From Micromonospora foliorum (GTDB taxonomy: Bacteria; Actinomycetota; Actinomycetes; Mycobacteriales; Micromonosporaceae), in contig NZ_JAKKFF010000045.1 of NCBI RefSeq assembly GCF_022229015.1, positions 1 to 64,000 on the forward strand: a stretch of 64,000 nucleotides of DNA, in the 5' to 3' direction. Shown here piece by piece: positions 1 through 10,564 of this stretch (positions are counted from its first letter, which is position 1; every line of letters starts with the position of its first letter). Made by a program: the position numbers and the translations under genes. The notes under the pieces were generated by a model that did no database searches, had not been told where the DNA came from, and was given only the letters and a program-made list of their open reading frames with translations.

Positions 1-1526
1 GCCCGGCGCAGGTCACCGCCACCGAGGCGGCCGGCGTGCACGGCGGCACCCACCGCCGAGAGGTACGTCATCCGCGCCGCACGGAGATCGAGTTTTTCGA
101 GGCGGCGAGCAGCCGCGAGCAGTGGCGGCCCGGCGGCCCTGCCGGGGTTGAGCGCGAAGGCGGCTTGCGCCCGCAGACGCTCCACCCCGGCCTGCTGCAA
201 CGGTTCGAGTGGACCCGACTCAGCCGCCGCCAGCAGATCCGGCACCTGATTCAGCTCCCCGGCCTCGAGTCGGGCCCGCGCGGCGCCCAACGCGCGTGCG
301 GCGCGCGACTTCGGGTCCGGGGTCAGCTCGGCGGCGCGCTCAAGGAAGGACGCGGCGGCGGACCGGCCGCCCCTGGCGAGCGCCCGTCCGGCCGAACGCT
401 CCAGTTCACCGGCGACCTCCTCGTCCGGGCCGAGGGCGGCGTGCGCCCGGTGCCAGGCGCGGCGGTCGGGATCGTGCTCCGGGTCGGTCGCCTCGGCGAG
501 TGCGCGGTGCACCTCACGCAGCTCCGCGGCCTCGGCCGACCGCCAGGCGGCCGAACGCACCAGCGGGTGACGAAACCGTACCCGGGCCCCGAACTCGACG
601 AGCCCGGCAGCCTCGGCCGGCGCGGCGGCGTCGGGCCCGACCCGCAACCGATCGAGGGCGCGCCACAGCAAGGTCACGTCACCCACCGGTTCGACCGCTG
701 CGGCGAGCAGGAGCCGGCGCGTGTTCGCCGGAAGCGCGGCGATGCGCCGTTGAAAGCCCTCTTCCATCCGGTTCACCAAGGGCGTCGTGGCCTGTCCGCC
801 GAAGCCGAACGCCAGCTGCGCTGGCGTCAGGCCGCGCGGCAGTTCGAGCAGTGCGAGCGGGTTGCCGCGCGTCTCGGCGACGATCCGTTCGCGGACCCGG
901 TTGTCGACCGGCCCGGACAACACCGAGTCCAACAGCGCCCGCGCCTCCGCGGCCGGCAACCCGTCGACGCGCAGTTCCGGCAGGCTGCCGAGGATCTGTT
1001 CGTCCCCCGGGCTGCGGGAGGCGAAGACCAGCGCGATCGACTCCTCGTCCAGCCGGCGGGCGACGAAGGTGAGAATGACCTCCGACATCCGGTCCATCCA
1101 CTGCACGTCGTCCACGATGCAGACCAGCGGCCGTTCCGACGCGGCCTCCGCGAGCAGACCGAGCACAGCGAGGCCGATGAGCAGCCCTTCCGGCGGGTCG
1201 CCGGGGCTCAGCCCGAAGGCGGTGGCGAGGGCGACTCGTTGCGGCTGCGGCAACGCGTCGAGGTGACCGAGCAGCGGTGCGCAGAGTTGCTGCAGTGCCG
1301 AGTACGCGATTTCGGACTCTGGCTCCACCCCGGCGGCCCGGGTGACCTGACCGGCCGAAGCGTTCTCGCTCAGGTAGTCCAGTAGTGCGCTCTTACCGGC
1401 ACCCGCCTCGCCGCGGAGCACCAGCACCCGGCTGTGTCCGGCACGGACGTCGCGCAGCAGCCGGTCGAGCGTCTCCCGCTCGCGCCGCCGCCCCCGCAAT
1501 ACGAAACTGTCGGTGTTACCCGGCAC
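1..1526 (-). CDS. LuxR-type large ATP-binding regulator, N-terminal part (cut by window edge)
   Basis: AAA/STAND-type regulator of the LAL (MalT-like) group: an ATPase sensor normally followed by a C-terminal LuxR DNA-binding helix-turn-helix. The visible 508 residues contain a Walker A motif GEAGAGKS at about 39-46, a Walker B region VCIVDDVQWMD near 133-142, and downstream helical repeats rich in Ala, Leu and Arg (TPR-like). The GTG start follows a GGGGAGGGG ribosome site at a good distance. The HTH and stop lie beyond the left edge, so the DNA-binding half is assumed, not seen. The ligand and target genes cannot be read from the sequence. Confidence 0.85.
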   Translation of the reverse strand, partial: MPGNTDSFVLRGRRRERETLDRLLRDVRAGHSRVLVLRGEAGAGKSALLDYLSENASAGQVTRAAGVEPESEIAYSALQQLCAPLLGHLDALPQPQRVALATAFGLSPGDPPEGLLIGLAVLGLLAEAASERPLVCIVDDVQWMDRMSEVILTFVARRLDEESIALVFASRSPGDEQILGSLPELRVDGLPAAEARALLDSVLSGPVDNRVRERIVAETRGNPLALLELPRGLTPAQLAFGFGGQATTPLVNRMEEGFQRRIAALPANTRRLLLAAAVEPVGDVTLLWRALDRLRVGPDAAAPAEAAGLVEFGARVRFRHPLVRSAAWRSAEAAELREVHRALAEATDPEHDPDRRAWHRAHAALGPDEEVAGELERSAGRALARGGRSAAASFLERAAELTPDPKSRAARALGAARARLEAGELNQVPDLLAAAESGPLEPLQQAGVERLRAQAAFALNPGRAAGPPLLAAARRLEKLDLRAARMTYLSAVGAAVHAGRLGGGDLRR

Positions 1527-1636
1527 GTCACCCCTCCCCGACGGACAGTACACCGACTGAGATCACCAACCCCGCGTACGGCCTGCTCAGGGCTGCGGTC
1601 CCTCACGCGCCGACAGCGCGAGGGACCGTGCCGGAG

Positions 1637-2239
1637 TCACGAGCCGAGGCCGGCGGCCCGCGCCATGTAGTCGGCGTACCAGCTCGCCCAGTCCGGGTCC
1701 TCGTGACCGAGTTCCGCCTCGTGTCGGCCGTGCGCCACAGCGGCGTCGCGCAGAGCCTGTTCCACCTCGGGCACCGAGCCGTAGACAACGTGGGTGATAC
1801 GTCCCGGATGCCGTGCGGTGACCTCCTGGAGCACGAAGCCGTTGCCGTCCGGGTCGCTGAACGACGCGAACGAGCTGTACGACCGCCGATCAGGCTGTGG
1901 GCCGGTCACCCGGTCGCGGGTGCCGGCGTGGTGGAACACGCCACCGGCGTCGTGGAAGACCTCGCTCACCTCGATCCCACGGGCGACCAGCTCCGCCCGG
2001 GCGGCGACGACATCGTCCACCACGAGGTGTACGCCCTGCACCGATCCCGGCGCGGCGTCGGACACCCCCTCCCCGATGATCAGGGAGGAAGCCGAGCCGG
2101 GCGGGGTGAAGTGCACGACGCGGAATCCGTCCGGGGCGACAAAGTCCACGTCCTGCCGGAAGCCGATCTTCTGGTAAAAATCCCTGGCCCGGTCCACGTC
2201 CGAAACCGGCAGGACGATGACCTCGAGCTTGAAATCCAC
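1637..2239 (-). CDS. VOC (glyoxalase/bleomycin-resistance fold) family protein
   Basis: About 200 residues starting VDFKLEVIVLPVSDVDRA, the typical first strand and helix of a VOC module. A second half contains SFSDPDGNGFVLQEV, the usual C-terminal metal-site segment. Such proteins are metal-dependent lyases, dioxygenases or antibiotic-binding proteins; the substrate is not predictable here. The GTG start was chosen because GCGGAGGAG lies just upstream, although the frame stays open further 5'. The C-terminal 45 residues, rich in charged and aromatic residues, extend past the VOC fold. It lies downstream of, and in the same direction as, the tannase-like gene but is separated from it by a remnant and a hairpin, so it is probably transcribed alone. 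Confidence 0.75.
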   Translation of the reverse strand: MDFKLEVIVLPVSDVDRARDFYQKIGFRQDVDFVAPDGFRVVHFTPPGSASSLIIGEGVSDAAPGSVQGVHLVVDDVVAARAELVARGIEVSEVFHDAGGVFHHAGTRDRVTGPQPDRRSYSSFASFSDPDGNGFVLQEVTARHPGRITHVVYGSVPEVEQALRDAAVAHGRHEAELGHEDPDWASWYADYMARAAGLGS

Positions 2240-2348
2240 GACCTTTACTCCTCCGCAGCGCAGGACGCCGTTCGACGTCCGGTCCTCACCGTCGCGCACC
2301 GGACTCGGGTGTCGCCCCAGGGAGAACCCCTGGCCGGTGCCCTGGGCC

Positions 2349-2621
2349 TCACCGGCCCAGCGCGTTGAACAGGTGCAGCCAGATGTCGCTCCGGGTGGGG
2401 AACGCGGGAATCGCGTGGCGCAACCGCCGGAGCGGAACCTCCCCGACGATCGCGATCGTGGCCGCGTGGAGGAATTCGACGACGGCGGTACCGGTGATGG
2501 TCAGACCGACCAGCACGTCACGGTCCTCATCGACGAGGAATCTGCTGGTGCCAGCCGTCAGCAGAGGCACGACGTCGAGGAAGCTGTGACTGTCATCGGG
2601 CCGGCCGTGCAGGGGCAGCAC
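2349..2621 (-). pseudogene. Remnant of an NAD(P)/FAD-dependent oxidoreductase (C-terminal dimerisation domain)
   Basis: The last 70 residues match the dimerisation domain of the pyridine nucleotide-disulfide oxidoreductase family, for example the segments LHAATIAIVGEVPL and HAIPAFPTRSDIWL. The FAD- and NAD-binding parts (about 350 residues) are absent and the upstream open frame shows no Rossmann motif. It is therefore a 3' fragment, not a working enzyme. The GTG given as its first codon is only an open-frame boundary. It sits between the VOC gene and a strong hairpin. Confidence 0.6.
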
Positions 2622-2672
2622 GACACCCGCGATGCTGAACGTAACTCTCGCGCCTCGATAGTGAAGCTCGTG

Positions 2673-2704
2673 CGGCGGCCCCGGATGTCAATCCGGGGCC
2701 GCCG
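2673..2704. terminator. 13-bp perfect hairpin, probable terminator of the tannase-like gene
   Basis: The arms cggcggccccgga and tccggggccgccg pair perfectly around a 6-base loop (tgtcaa). It lies about 80 bases after the stop of the leftward esterase gene. There is no clear T-run, as is common in high-GC actinobacteria. Confidence 0.6.
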
Positions 2705-2780
2705 TGTTGATCCGGTTCAGTTCAGGCCGCGACGCGGCGACACTTCGCCGCCTTGGTGTTGTTGCGGCCGCTGTGGCGGG

Positions 2781-4331
2781 TCACCGAGGGTAGTGGTGGA
2801 TGTTGCTGGTGGTTGTGCCGTCTACGGACGTGGCGGGGAGGGTCTCCGGGGCTTGGCCGTTTTCCACCCAGTTGACCAGGGCGTCGAGGTCGGCGCCCGG
2901 GTTGACCAGCGGGCCGGTGCTGAAGAGCGGCGTTCCGCAGTGGTCGACGCCGGGCAGCAGGAAGAGGCGGTAGAAGTTGTCGACGCGCTGGCTACCGCCG
3001 AGGGCGGCGTTGACGTGCTTGCGGTAGTCGACCGTGCCCTGGGTCGGGATCAGCTGGTCTGATTGGCCGTGCCAGGTGAGCAGCTTGCCGCCAGCCTTGC
3101 CGAAGGTCGACAGGTTCGGGTTGTTGTTGGCGATGATGTCGTCGTACTGCTTGGTCGCCGAGGTGAAGAGCTGCGTGAATGTGGTGTAGGTGAGCTTGGT
3201 GCTGTCGAACGACGGGTTCTTCGTCACGAAGTACTTGGCCCACTGGTCGGGAACTGGGAAGGGCGCGCCGGGGTTGGCGATGAAGTTGAACGCGGAGCCC
3301 TTGTTCTGGCCGTACCAGAGCTGCTGGCCGGACGGTGAGACCGGGCCGGCCCAGATCTTGTTGACCGCGTCGGCGACCGCCTTGGTGATGGTGATTTCCT
3401 CGCCTTCACAGACGACCTTCTTGCCGACCAGGCGACGGGCGTCCCACTTACAGTCCTGTGGGTTGTGGATGACGCCGTCCTTGACACCGTCGAGGGGGTC
3501 GCAGGCCGTGACTGCGGCGGTGTTGAAGGCGGCCAGTTCGCACTGCGACGGGGCGACCTTCTCTTCGTTGTAGACGGCCTGCGACCACAGCGTGGCGATC
3601 TCGAACCGGTTCCACTCGATCGCCGGCGCGTTCGCGAGGATGCCCTGGAAGTCCGTCGGGTAGTTCTGTGCCTCGGCGTAGCCTTGGCGGCCACCGGTCG
3701 AGCAGCCGGTGAAGTACGAGTACTTCACCGTGCGCTGGTAGAACTTGTTGGCCACGTCCTTGCCGATGACCGCCATGTCGTGCACAGAGCGGGAGGCGAA
3801 GTTGGTGAGCAGTCCGGTGTTGATCTTGCCGTCGGTCAGCCCCCAGCTGGCGTCGAGGCCGCCCTTGACGCCGGCGTCGGTGGCCGCGCCGACGTATCCG
3901 CCCTTGACCGCGCTGATCAGCGGGACGCTCAGATCGCTGAGGTCGCCGGCGGAGTAGGCGCTGCCGCCGGTGGCCTGGAAGCGTCCGTTCCAGTTCTTCG
4001 CATCCTGGGGGAGCGAGACCTTGATGGTGACGGTGTCATTCGCGCCCGGGTGGGTCACGACCACAGTGATGTCGCACCAGGCAGGCACGGCGTTGATCGG
4101 CGGATTCTGCGGGAGCCCCGGGGTGGACGGGAACGTGAAGTCGCCGCCGGCCTTGGAGACAGCCTTGACCGACACCACTGACGTGCCAGACGGCGCGGAA
4201 ACGGGAACGGCGGCGCAGGTGGTAGCGGCGGTCGTGCCGCCGTCGCGGGTAGCGGCGTTGACAGCTACGGGCGTGAGGGAGGCCGCTAGTGGTACTGCCG
4301 CGGCCATCAGAATCATCAAGCGTCGCTTCAT
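2781..4331 (-). CDS. Secreted tannase/feruloyl-esterase family protein
   Basis: A 516-residue exported alpha/beta-hydrolase of the tannase family, which cleaves ester bonds of gallate or ferulate-type plant phenolics. The N-terminus MKRRLMILMAAAVPLAAS plus an Ala-rich stretch is a signal peptide. The family nucleophile motif GCSTGGRQG is at about 209-217 (Ser 211). The acidic residue is in the segment WHGQSDQLI and the histidine in GVDHC. The two cysteines flanking the catalytic Ser and His are conserved in this family and link the triad. DPLDGVKDGV resembles its calcium loop. ATG was preferred over an upstream TTG because GAGGG sits 8 bases before it. The short palindrome ctcaccccagggtgag lies 30-45 bases upstream. 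The exact substrate is not determinable. Confidence 0.88.
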   Translation of the reverse strand: MKRRLMILMAAAVPLAASLTPVAVNAATRDGGTTAATTCAAVPVSAPSGTSVVSVKAVSKAGGDFTFPSTPGLPQNPPINAVPAWCDITVVVTHPGANDTVTIKVSLPQDAKNWNGRFQATGGSAYSAGDLSDLSVPLISAVKGGYVGAATDAGVKGGLDASWGLTDGKINTGLLTNFASRSVHDMAVIGKDVANKFYQRTVKYSYFTGCSTGGRQGYAEAQNYPTDFQGILANAPAIEWNRFEIATLWSQAVYNEEKVAPSQCELAAFNTAAVTACDPLDGVKDGVIHNPQDCKWDARRLVGKKVVCEGEEITITKAVADAVNKIWAGPVSPSGQQLWYGQNKGSAFNFIANPGAPFPVPDQWAKYFVTKNPSFDSTKLTYTTFTQLFTSATKQYDDIIANNNPNLSTFGKAGGKLLTWHGQSDQLIPTQGTVDYRKHVNAALGGSQRVDNFYRLFLLPGVDHCGTPLFSTGPLVNPGADLDALVNWVENGQAPETLPATSVDGTTTSNIHHYPR

Positions 4332-4360
4332 ACCCAAAACCCTCGCCTAACCGGGACGAC

Positions 4361-4376
4361 CTCACCCCAGGGTGAG
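4361..4376. promoter_or_regulatory. Short palindrome upstream of the tannase-like gene, possible operator
   Basis: CTCACC and GGTGAG arms separated by four bases lie 30 bases 5' of the start codon. The size and position fit a repressor half-site pair, but no cognate regulator can be named. Confidence 0.25.
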
Positions 4377-4832
4377 GCACTGGTGTGCACCCTGGCCGAG
4401 GACCCGAGGCACTCGCGCGCTCCGTGACGGCCCGCGGGATGGTTCCGTTCCCGTGGCCGGGCTGCTTCCCGACCCGGTTTACCGAGGCGATGGTGAGTGG
4501 CTGAGCATGGTGTCTGCGGGGTAGAACCGGCGAAGAATCCGGGCCGCGCAAACCGTAAGCGGCACCCAGCGCACGAAATGGGCTACCGACGTTCAGGTGG
4601 TCCGCGTCGGCGGCGTCGATTCAGAGACGGAACCGGAGTTGCCGCAGTCCTAGTCCGGCAGGGGAGAGACCCTGCGGGTGCCAGGTCAGTTGGCGCCCGA
4701 TGCCGGGGTGGTCCAGCAACCGGGGGAAGGGCAGATCCTTCGTGGTGTCAGCCGACGCCTGACCGATCAGGCGTGCACCGTCGGCTGGCCAGAGGGTGCG
4801 GCCGTGCCACGCCCGCACCTCGGAACGTCCGG
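4377..4832. other. Stretch without a confident gene
   Basis: A 71-codon leftward open frame beginning with TTG overlaps the stop of the SRPBCC gene (TTGA overlap) and contains RAWHGRTLWPADGARL, but no family is recognised and it has no ribosome site. Nothing else is seen. Confidence 0.3.
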
Positions 4833-5288
4833 TCAACCACCGATGGCCATGCTGCGGGCTTCGATGGCTTCGACCGTGTTCTTCAACGCCTTACCCAGCA
4901 CGCCCTTGCCGACCGAGCCCAGCACGACGCCTGTCAATCGGCCCTTGAAGTTTTTGCCCTCGCGGACCACCACGACGTCCAGGACCGTCGTCCCGTCCCG
5001 CTCCGGCCGCAACGTATAGGTGTGACCTGACCTGCCGCCCCAGATGTTGGAATCGGTCGTCGTCATGGTGATGCGGCGGGGGTTCGACCAGTCATAGCGC
5101 AGACGCTCCCAGATACCGCCCGAGCCTTCTGTGACGTCAGCCCAGCCAGGGCCCTGGCTGTGCACCGTCAGATACTCGTCGGCGCTGTTGCCGAACACCT
5201 CCGAGCGGCCCGGTCCGAAGTCGGTGAGTGCGGCAAGAACCTGCTCCGGCGTCGCGGTGGTTCTCTGAACGAAGTGAATCACGGACAT
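4833..5288 (-). CDS. SRPBCC (START/Bet v1-like) family protein
   Basis: A 151-residue single-domain protein of the SRPBCC helix-grip fold, which forms a hydrophobic ligand pocket and includes polyketide cyclases and lipid-binding proteins. Recognisable are the opening MSVIHFVQRTTATPEQVLAAL, the central strand segment YTLRPERDGTTVLDVVVV, and a long amphipathic C-terminal helix GKGVLGKALKNTVEAIEA. The ATG follows CAGGAG at about 6 bases. No partner gene is adjacent, so the role is open. Confidence 0.75.
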   Translation of the reverse strand: MSVIHFVQRTTATPEQVLAALTDFGPGRSEVFGNSADEYLTVHSQGPGWADVTEGSGGIWERLRYDWSNPRRITMTTTDSNIWGGRSGHTYTLRPERDGTTVLDVVVVREGKNFKGRLTGVVLGSVGKGVLGKALKNTVEAIEARSMAIGG

Positions 5289-5621
5289 GGCGTTCTCCTG
5301 GATCTCCCGCGGACTGACGTCCTCTCAGAGTTCCCGACCGCGGAGCCTGGCGAGCCCGTGTCCTACCCTGGTTCTCCGTTCCAACTCACTGGTCGACGCC
5401 AGTGGCCCGGCCATGGGTGGTTGTCGAGGAGCGGGTCGCTTGCTCGCCCTGTGGTGGCCTCCTGCGTGCCGGCTTTCGCCTGGTGCCGACAGGGTGGCCG
5501 GCCTCAATCGACGTGCCCCGCTGACCATCGTGGCGTTGGCACCGCAATCCGGCCTTTCGGCTGCCGGTGCCCGGTGAGGGGCAGTGGCTGACGTGGCCGC
5601 GCCCGGAATGGGCCGCGCAGC
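5289..5621. other. Intergenic stretch, nothing recognised
   Basis: Open frames here are short and Arg/Pro-biased, as expected of antisense high-GC DNA. No repeat, RNA gene or known motif was found. Confidence 0.4.
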
Positions 5622-6389
5622 TCAGCCAGGCCAGCACTGATTGAGGCGGTATCCGATCCCGTGGGCCATTAGCGCTCCGCCCATGTACCCGGCAAACAGT
5701 GGCTGCACCTGGGACGGGACGATCGCGTGGGTGTTCAGCAGTGCCTTGATCTTGTCGGCGGCGCCCTGCGCGGCAACCCCGGAGTCGATCTGCGCCTCCT
5801 GCCAGGTCACCGGCGTACCGTCGCGAAGTCGCCGCGGCACTCCGATGTTCACGCCCACCACGATTTCTGTCGGCGGAGCGAAGGCCGAGCCGCCGTGGTG
5901 GAAGACCACCGCTCTCACGCAGCCGGTCTCCTGCCAGTTCTCCCCCGTGGCCCGAAAGAGGAAAACACTGGGATCGACGACATCGGTGGTTGGCGTCTCC
6001 TCGCCCGACTCCTGCGGTTGCGCGACCGGCTCGGGGTGGTGTTTGGGAGCCTCGGCCTGCTGCGGGATGGGTAGGTCCGCGGGAACGGTGGCTGGTACGA
6101 ACGGAACGATGTCCGGATGGGAGGTCCGGTAGACCGTCATCGTCTCCCTGGTGTCGGTCTCCAGGACGCCTGTCTCGGGGTTGTGGTGCGCGGTCCCCAC
6201 CACACGGCCGGACGAGTCGACCAGGAACACCGTGTCGTGGGCTGTCGGCCCGGCAGAACCGGTACCCGCGCCTGAACCGGCATGGGCATGCCGGAGCCAG
6301 CGCAGATCGTCGAAGATGGAGCCGCCGGACTCCCGAGATTCTGCAGTTTTCATCACGGGATCGTTTCCGTACTCGCCATCGGCCATGCT
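5622..6389 (-). CDS. Hypothetical protein
   Basis: Family not recognised. The likely product has 255 residues starting MADGEYGND. There is an N-terminal section with HDTVFLVDSSGRVVG, a Pro/Glu/Gln-rich linker in the middle (about 105-135), and a C-terminal globular half containing GCVRAVVFHHGG and ending GIGYRLNQCWPG. There is no signal peptide or membrane segment. The start is uncertain: ATG codons at this position and 36 bases downstream both have weak ribosome sites, and the frame is open further 5'. Confidence 0.55.
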   Translation of the reverse strand, partial: SMADGEYGNDPVMKTAESRESGGSIFDDLRWLRHAHAGSGAGTGSAGPTAHDTVFLVDSSGRVVGTAHHNPETGVLETDTRETMTVYRTSHPDIVPFVPATVPADLPIPQQAEAPKHHPEPVAQPQESGEETPTTDVVDPSVFLFRATGENWQETGCVRAVVFHHGGSAFAPPTEIVVGVNIGVPRRLRDGTPVTWQEAQIDSGVAAQGAADKIKALLNTHAIVPSQVQPLFAGYMGGALMAHGIGYRLNQCWPG

Positions 6390-6941
6390 CCACACAGTAG
6401 AAAGGTGGCGGAACGGGAGTCCATCGACGGACAGCAAGGCGACACGGCCGGCCCATTCCGACCCGAGGAGGAACGACGATGGCGTCTCGGCAGGACGTCT
6501 GGCGACCACGGTGGCGGCGGCCATCGGCCCCTACGAATCACCGCTGGGCAGGTTCTGGTTATCCCCGAGCAGTGGCTTCGACGTCCGACGCCTCCGAGGT
6601 GTACGCGCCGGTGTTATCCACCCCGTAGCCGATGAGGTAGTGGCGGCGGCCGCCGTGCACGAACTCCTGAAGGGTTGTACGTCCCGCAGGGCGCCACGAA
6701 TGGCCGCTCGCGGTCCTAGGAAAACCGGTTCATCCACCCGGACATCGCTTATTACCCGCCGGTACACAATGCGGTCCACCACGCGGTCCGATCCTTTCAC
6801 ATCCGCCACGAGTGGCAGGTGGGTGACCAGCGGTTGCTCCGAGGTGGGGCGGAGGTTGGCGGGCGGGTTGGTCGGGTTCACGGCAGTGTCCGGGAGCGCT
6901 GCACCCGATGCTCAGCGCCAACCAATTCGTGGAGGTATCTG
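6390..6941. other. Long 5' region without a confident gene
   Basis: A leftward 116-codon frame (6531-6881) has skewed composition and no recognisable domain. No promoter or repeat stands out apart from the ribosome site of the BNR gene at the right end. Confidence 0.35.
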
Positions 6942-8672
6942 ATGCGTGTCGCTCCCGTCCGTCGACGATCCGTGGCGGCCGTACTCGCGGCTGTCCTTGC
7001 CTGTCTGAGCGCCCTGTCCGCCGCAACGCCAGCGGGGGCCGAACCCTTCTGTGACAGGCCGAACCCGCCACCGATCTGCTTCGAGGATCCGGAGCCAGCC
7101 CCTGATCAGGCCCCGACCGGAGCCTTCGACGCCCTCGAGGGTGGTTTCGGTGAGGTTCGGGTGTCCGGATGGACGACCGACCAGGACGCGGCCGGCGCCA
7201 CGACTAGCGTTCGGGTACGCCGAGACGGTGTGCAGGTCCTGTCGATCACCGCGAATCTGTGGCGCTCCGATGTCGGGGCACACGGGTTTGACCAGCCGCT
7301 GCCGGCTGCCACCCCCGGGCCGCACACGATCTGCGTGGCCGCGGTCAACGTCTACGGCGGCTTCCCCCACCGCCCATCGGAGGTCGGACTGGGCTGCCGC
7401 ACCTACACCGCCGGACGCCACCTGGTCGGCAGCGACCAGTACACCGGTCCGGATACGCAGCACGCGACGGCGGTGGAATCCGACTCGTACGCCTGGGGCA
7501 AGACCGTCGTCGCCGCGTACCAGGTTGGTCGATCGGCCACCACGATGGGCGCCACCAACATCGGCTTCACCGTTTCCTACGACGCCGGCCTCACCTGGAC
7601 CAGCGGCAACGTGCCCGGCATCACCCGCGCCGAGAGCGGTCCCCACCAGCGCGCGAGTGACCCGGTCGTCGGGTACAGCGCCAAACACGGCGCCTGGCTG
7701 ATCGCGACCCTGCCCATCAACGCGGCGGGCGACGGGGCACTCATCAGCCGTTCCACCGACGGCCGCACGTGGGGCGCTCCGGTCTGGGCGATCGGCAACG
7801 ACGGGCAACCGTGGGACAAGGAATGGGTGGTGTGCGACAACTGGACCAGCAGCCCGCACTACGGCACCTGCTACCTCACCATCACCAACCTGAGCCTCAA
7901 CGGGCGGATCGAACTGGCCCGTTCCGTCGATGGGGGGCAGACGTGGGTGACTGTTCCCAACCCGTCCGGCCCCAGCGTCAGCCCGTCGGGTAACGGCACC
8001 GCCCCGGTCGTCCGCCCGGACGGCCGCCTGGTGATCCCCTACGGTGTCAACGGTTGGTACAGCGTCTTCACCATCGACGGTGCCGGCACCACCTGGAGCA
8101 CCCCAAGATCCCTGCACCACGGTCTCTCCCGCAACGTAGACATGCTGCGCGACGTCGCGGTCATCTCCGCCGACGTCGACAGCACCGGCCGCGTCTACGC
8201 CACCTGGCACGGATGCCTCGCCAGCAGTCCACCCTGCCAGTACAACGACGTACTCTTCAGCAGCTCCACCGACGGGCTGACCTGGGGCCCGCCGACCGTG
8301 GTACCGATCAACTGCCCGGACCAGGGACTGTGTTCCACCAGCGACAGGTTCGCCCCCTCGATCGCCGTCGACCCACGCCAGCCCGGACGCATCGCGATGA
8401 TCTACAACGACTACTTCGGCGGCTCCGTCACCGTCCAATACAAGAGCTCCACGGACGGCGGCCACAACTGGCGGGAGTACCGCGACGCCCTGGCCGGACC
8501 GATGCCCATCACACACATGGCCAACAGCACCCAGGGACGGATGTTGGGCGAGTACCTCGGCCTGTCCATCGCCAACTCGAGCGCGATCGCGGTCTTCCCC
8601 GTCGCCCTGACACCACCCAGCGGAGGCGGCTACAACCAGGCGATGTATACCCACACCCCGCTCGGGTTCTGA
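6942..8672 (+). CDS. Secreted BNR/Asp-box repeat (sialidase-like beta-propeller) protein
   Basis: A 576-residue exported protein. The first 35 residues (MRVAPVRRRS then a hydrophobic Ala-rich stretch ending in PAGAEP) form a signal peptide. Next comes an Ig-like module (GGFGEVRVSGWTTDQ) often found in actinobacterial secreted proteins, then a propeller with Asp-box copies SYDAGLTW, STDGRTWG, SVDGGQTW, STDGLTWG and STDGGHNW. Asp-boxes mark sialidases and other glycoside-binding propellers. The catalytic Arg triad and Tyr/Glu of true sialidases cannot be assigned, so the enzymatic role is uncertain. The ATG follows GGAGG at 6 bases. It is convergent with the subtilisin gene. Confidence 0.82.
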   Translation: MRVAPVRRRSVAAVLAAVLACLSALSAATPAGAEPFCDRPNPPPICFEDPEPAPDQAPTGAFDALEGGFGEVRVSGWTTDQDAAGATTSVRVRRDGVQVLSITANLWRSDVGAHGFDQPLPAATPGPHTICVAAVNVYGGFPHRPSEVGLGCRTYTAGRHLVGSDQYTGPDTQHATAVESDSYAWGKTVVAAYQVGRSATTMGATNIGFTVSYDAGLTWTSGNVPGITRAESGPHQRASDPVVGYSAKHGAWLIATLPINAAGDGALISRSTDGRTWGAPVWAIGNDGQPWDKEWVVCDNWTSSPHYGTCYLTITNLSLNGRIELARSVDGGQTWVTVPNPSGPSVSPSGNGTAPVVRPDGRLVIPYGVNGWYSVFTIDGAGTTWSTPRSLHHGLSRNVDMLRDVAVISADVDSTGRVYATWHGCLASSPPCQYNDVLFSSSTDGLTWGPPTVVPINCPDQGLCSTSDRFAPSIAVDPRQPGRIAMIYNDYFGGSVTVQYKSSTDGGHNWREYRDALAGPMPITHMANSTQGRMLGEYLGLSIANSSAIAVFPVALTPPSGGGYNQAMYTHTPLGF

Positions 8673-8838
8673 CCACACCCTCCGGGGCAGTGAGCAGGCC
8701 GGCCGTCAGCCCCAGGGCCGCGGCGCCGCCGCGGACGCGCGGTACGGACCATGTGAATCGGAAGATCAACACTGCGGCGACGGCGGCGATAGGTGTCGGC
8801 TGTGCCGCCGTCAGATCGGGCGTGCACGGCATGAGCCA

Positions 8839-8879
8839 AGCACCGGCCGCTTGCTGGGGAGCAAGGAGCGGCCGGTGCT
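8839..8879. terminator. 13-bp hairpin between convergent genes
   Basis: The arms agcaccggccgct and agcggccggtgct are perfectly complementary around a 15-base loop. Its position between two genes that face each other suggests a terminator for one or both. Confidence 0.55.
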
Positions 8880-8944
8880 CGGTTCGTGGCTCCCGCAGCA
8901 CGGGACGCGCGGCGAGGAGTCGGGGTGGGAAGGGTCGAGGATGT

Positions 8945-8971
8945 CGGCACCGTCGCCGGTGCCGGCCTTTC

Positions 8972-8973
<2 letters not shown>
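8945..8973. terminator. Hairpin just after the subtilisin stop codon
   Basis: An 8-bp stem (cggcaccg / cggtgccg) with a 4-base loop. The rightward strand continues into gcctttctt, so it could stop read-through from the BNR gene as well as end the leftward protease message. Confidence 0.5.
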
Positions 8974-10186
<1,213 letters not shown>

Positions 10187-10261
10187 GGGGTTCCTCTCCA
10201 CGTGTGGCAGGGGGCTGTTGGCCCACCGGCAGCCTGCACGGGGATGCGCGGCCCCGACCAG

Positions 10262-10315
10262 AAGGAAACACCATTCGTTACTATAAATATATAAATAGCA
10301 GCAAATCGCGCATAA
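10262..10315 (-). promoter_or_regulatory. AT-rich leader/promoter region of the subtilisin gene
   Basis: A very AT-rich patch (ttcgttactataaatatataaa) in otherwise high-GC DNA, 80-130 bases 5' of the protease start. On the leftward strand it offers TATAGT as a -10 candidate with TTGCTG upstream, though the spacing is shorter than the usual 17. Confidence 0.4.
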
Positions 10316-10564
10316 TGACGGCCCCGACGTCGTGGACATCGGGTCGCGGACGCTCCTTCCGGGATAGCGGCGGCTGACCCGTCCGCGTTTCACCACGGGC
10401 TCCTGGCGTCGAGCAGGCAGGCGGAGGCCGTCGAGTCAGTGGGAGCGAGAGGGGTCCGTGAGTGGACGGAGACACCCGAGTCCCGCGCTCGTACGTCAGG
10501 CCGCTGAGGAGGATCCCGCGGCGACAACGCGGGTCATGACCCCGATCAGGCCGATCGCGGTGGG
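10316..10564. other. Spacer, nothing recognised
   Basis: No gene, hairpin or repeat could be supported between the protease promoter region and the PadR remnant. Confidence 0.35.

Noticed and set aside
36-1385. Long rightward open frame over the LuxR-type regulator
   Set aside because: It is the complement of the regulator's coding frame. The translation is Arg/Gly/Pro-rich with no domain, whereas the opposite strand shows Walker motifs.
6912-8678. 588-codon leftward frame opposite the BNR-repeat gene
   Set aside because: Antisense shadow with Gly/Ala/Val/Asp bias and no motif. The rightward frame has a signal peptide, Asp-boxes and a ribosome site.
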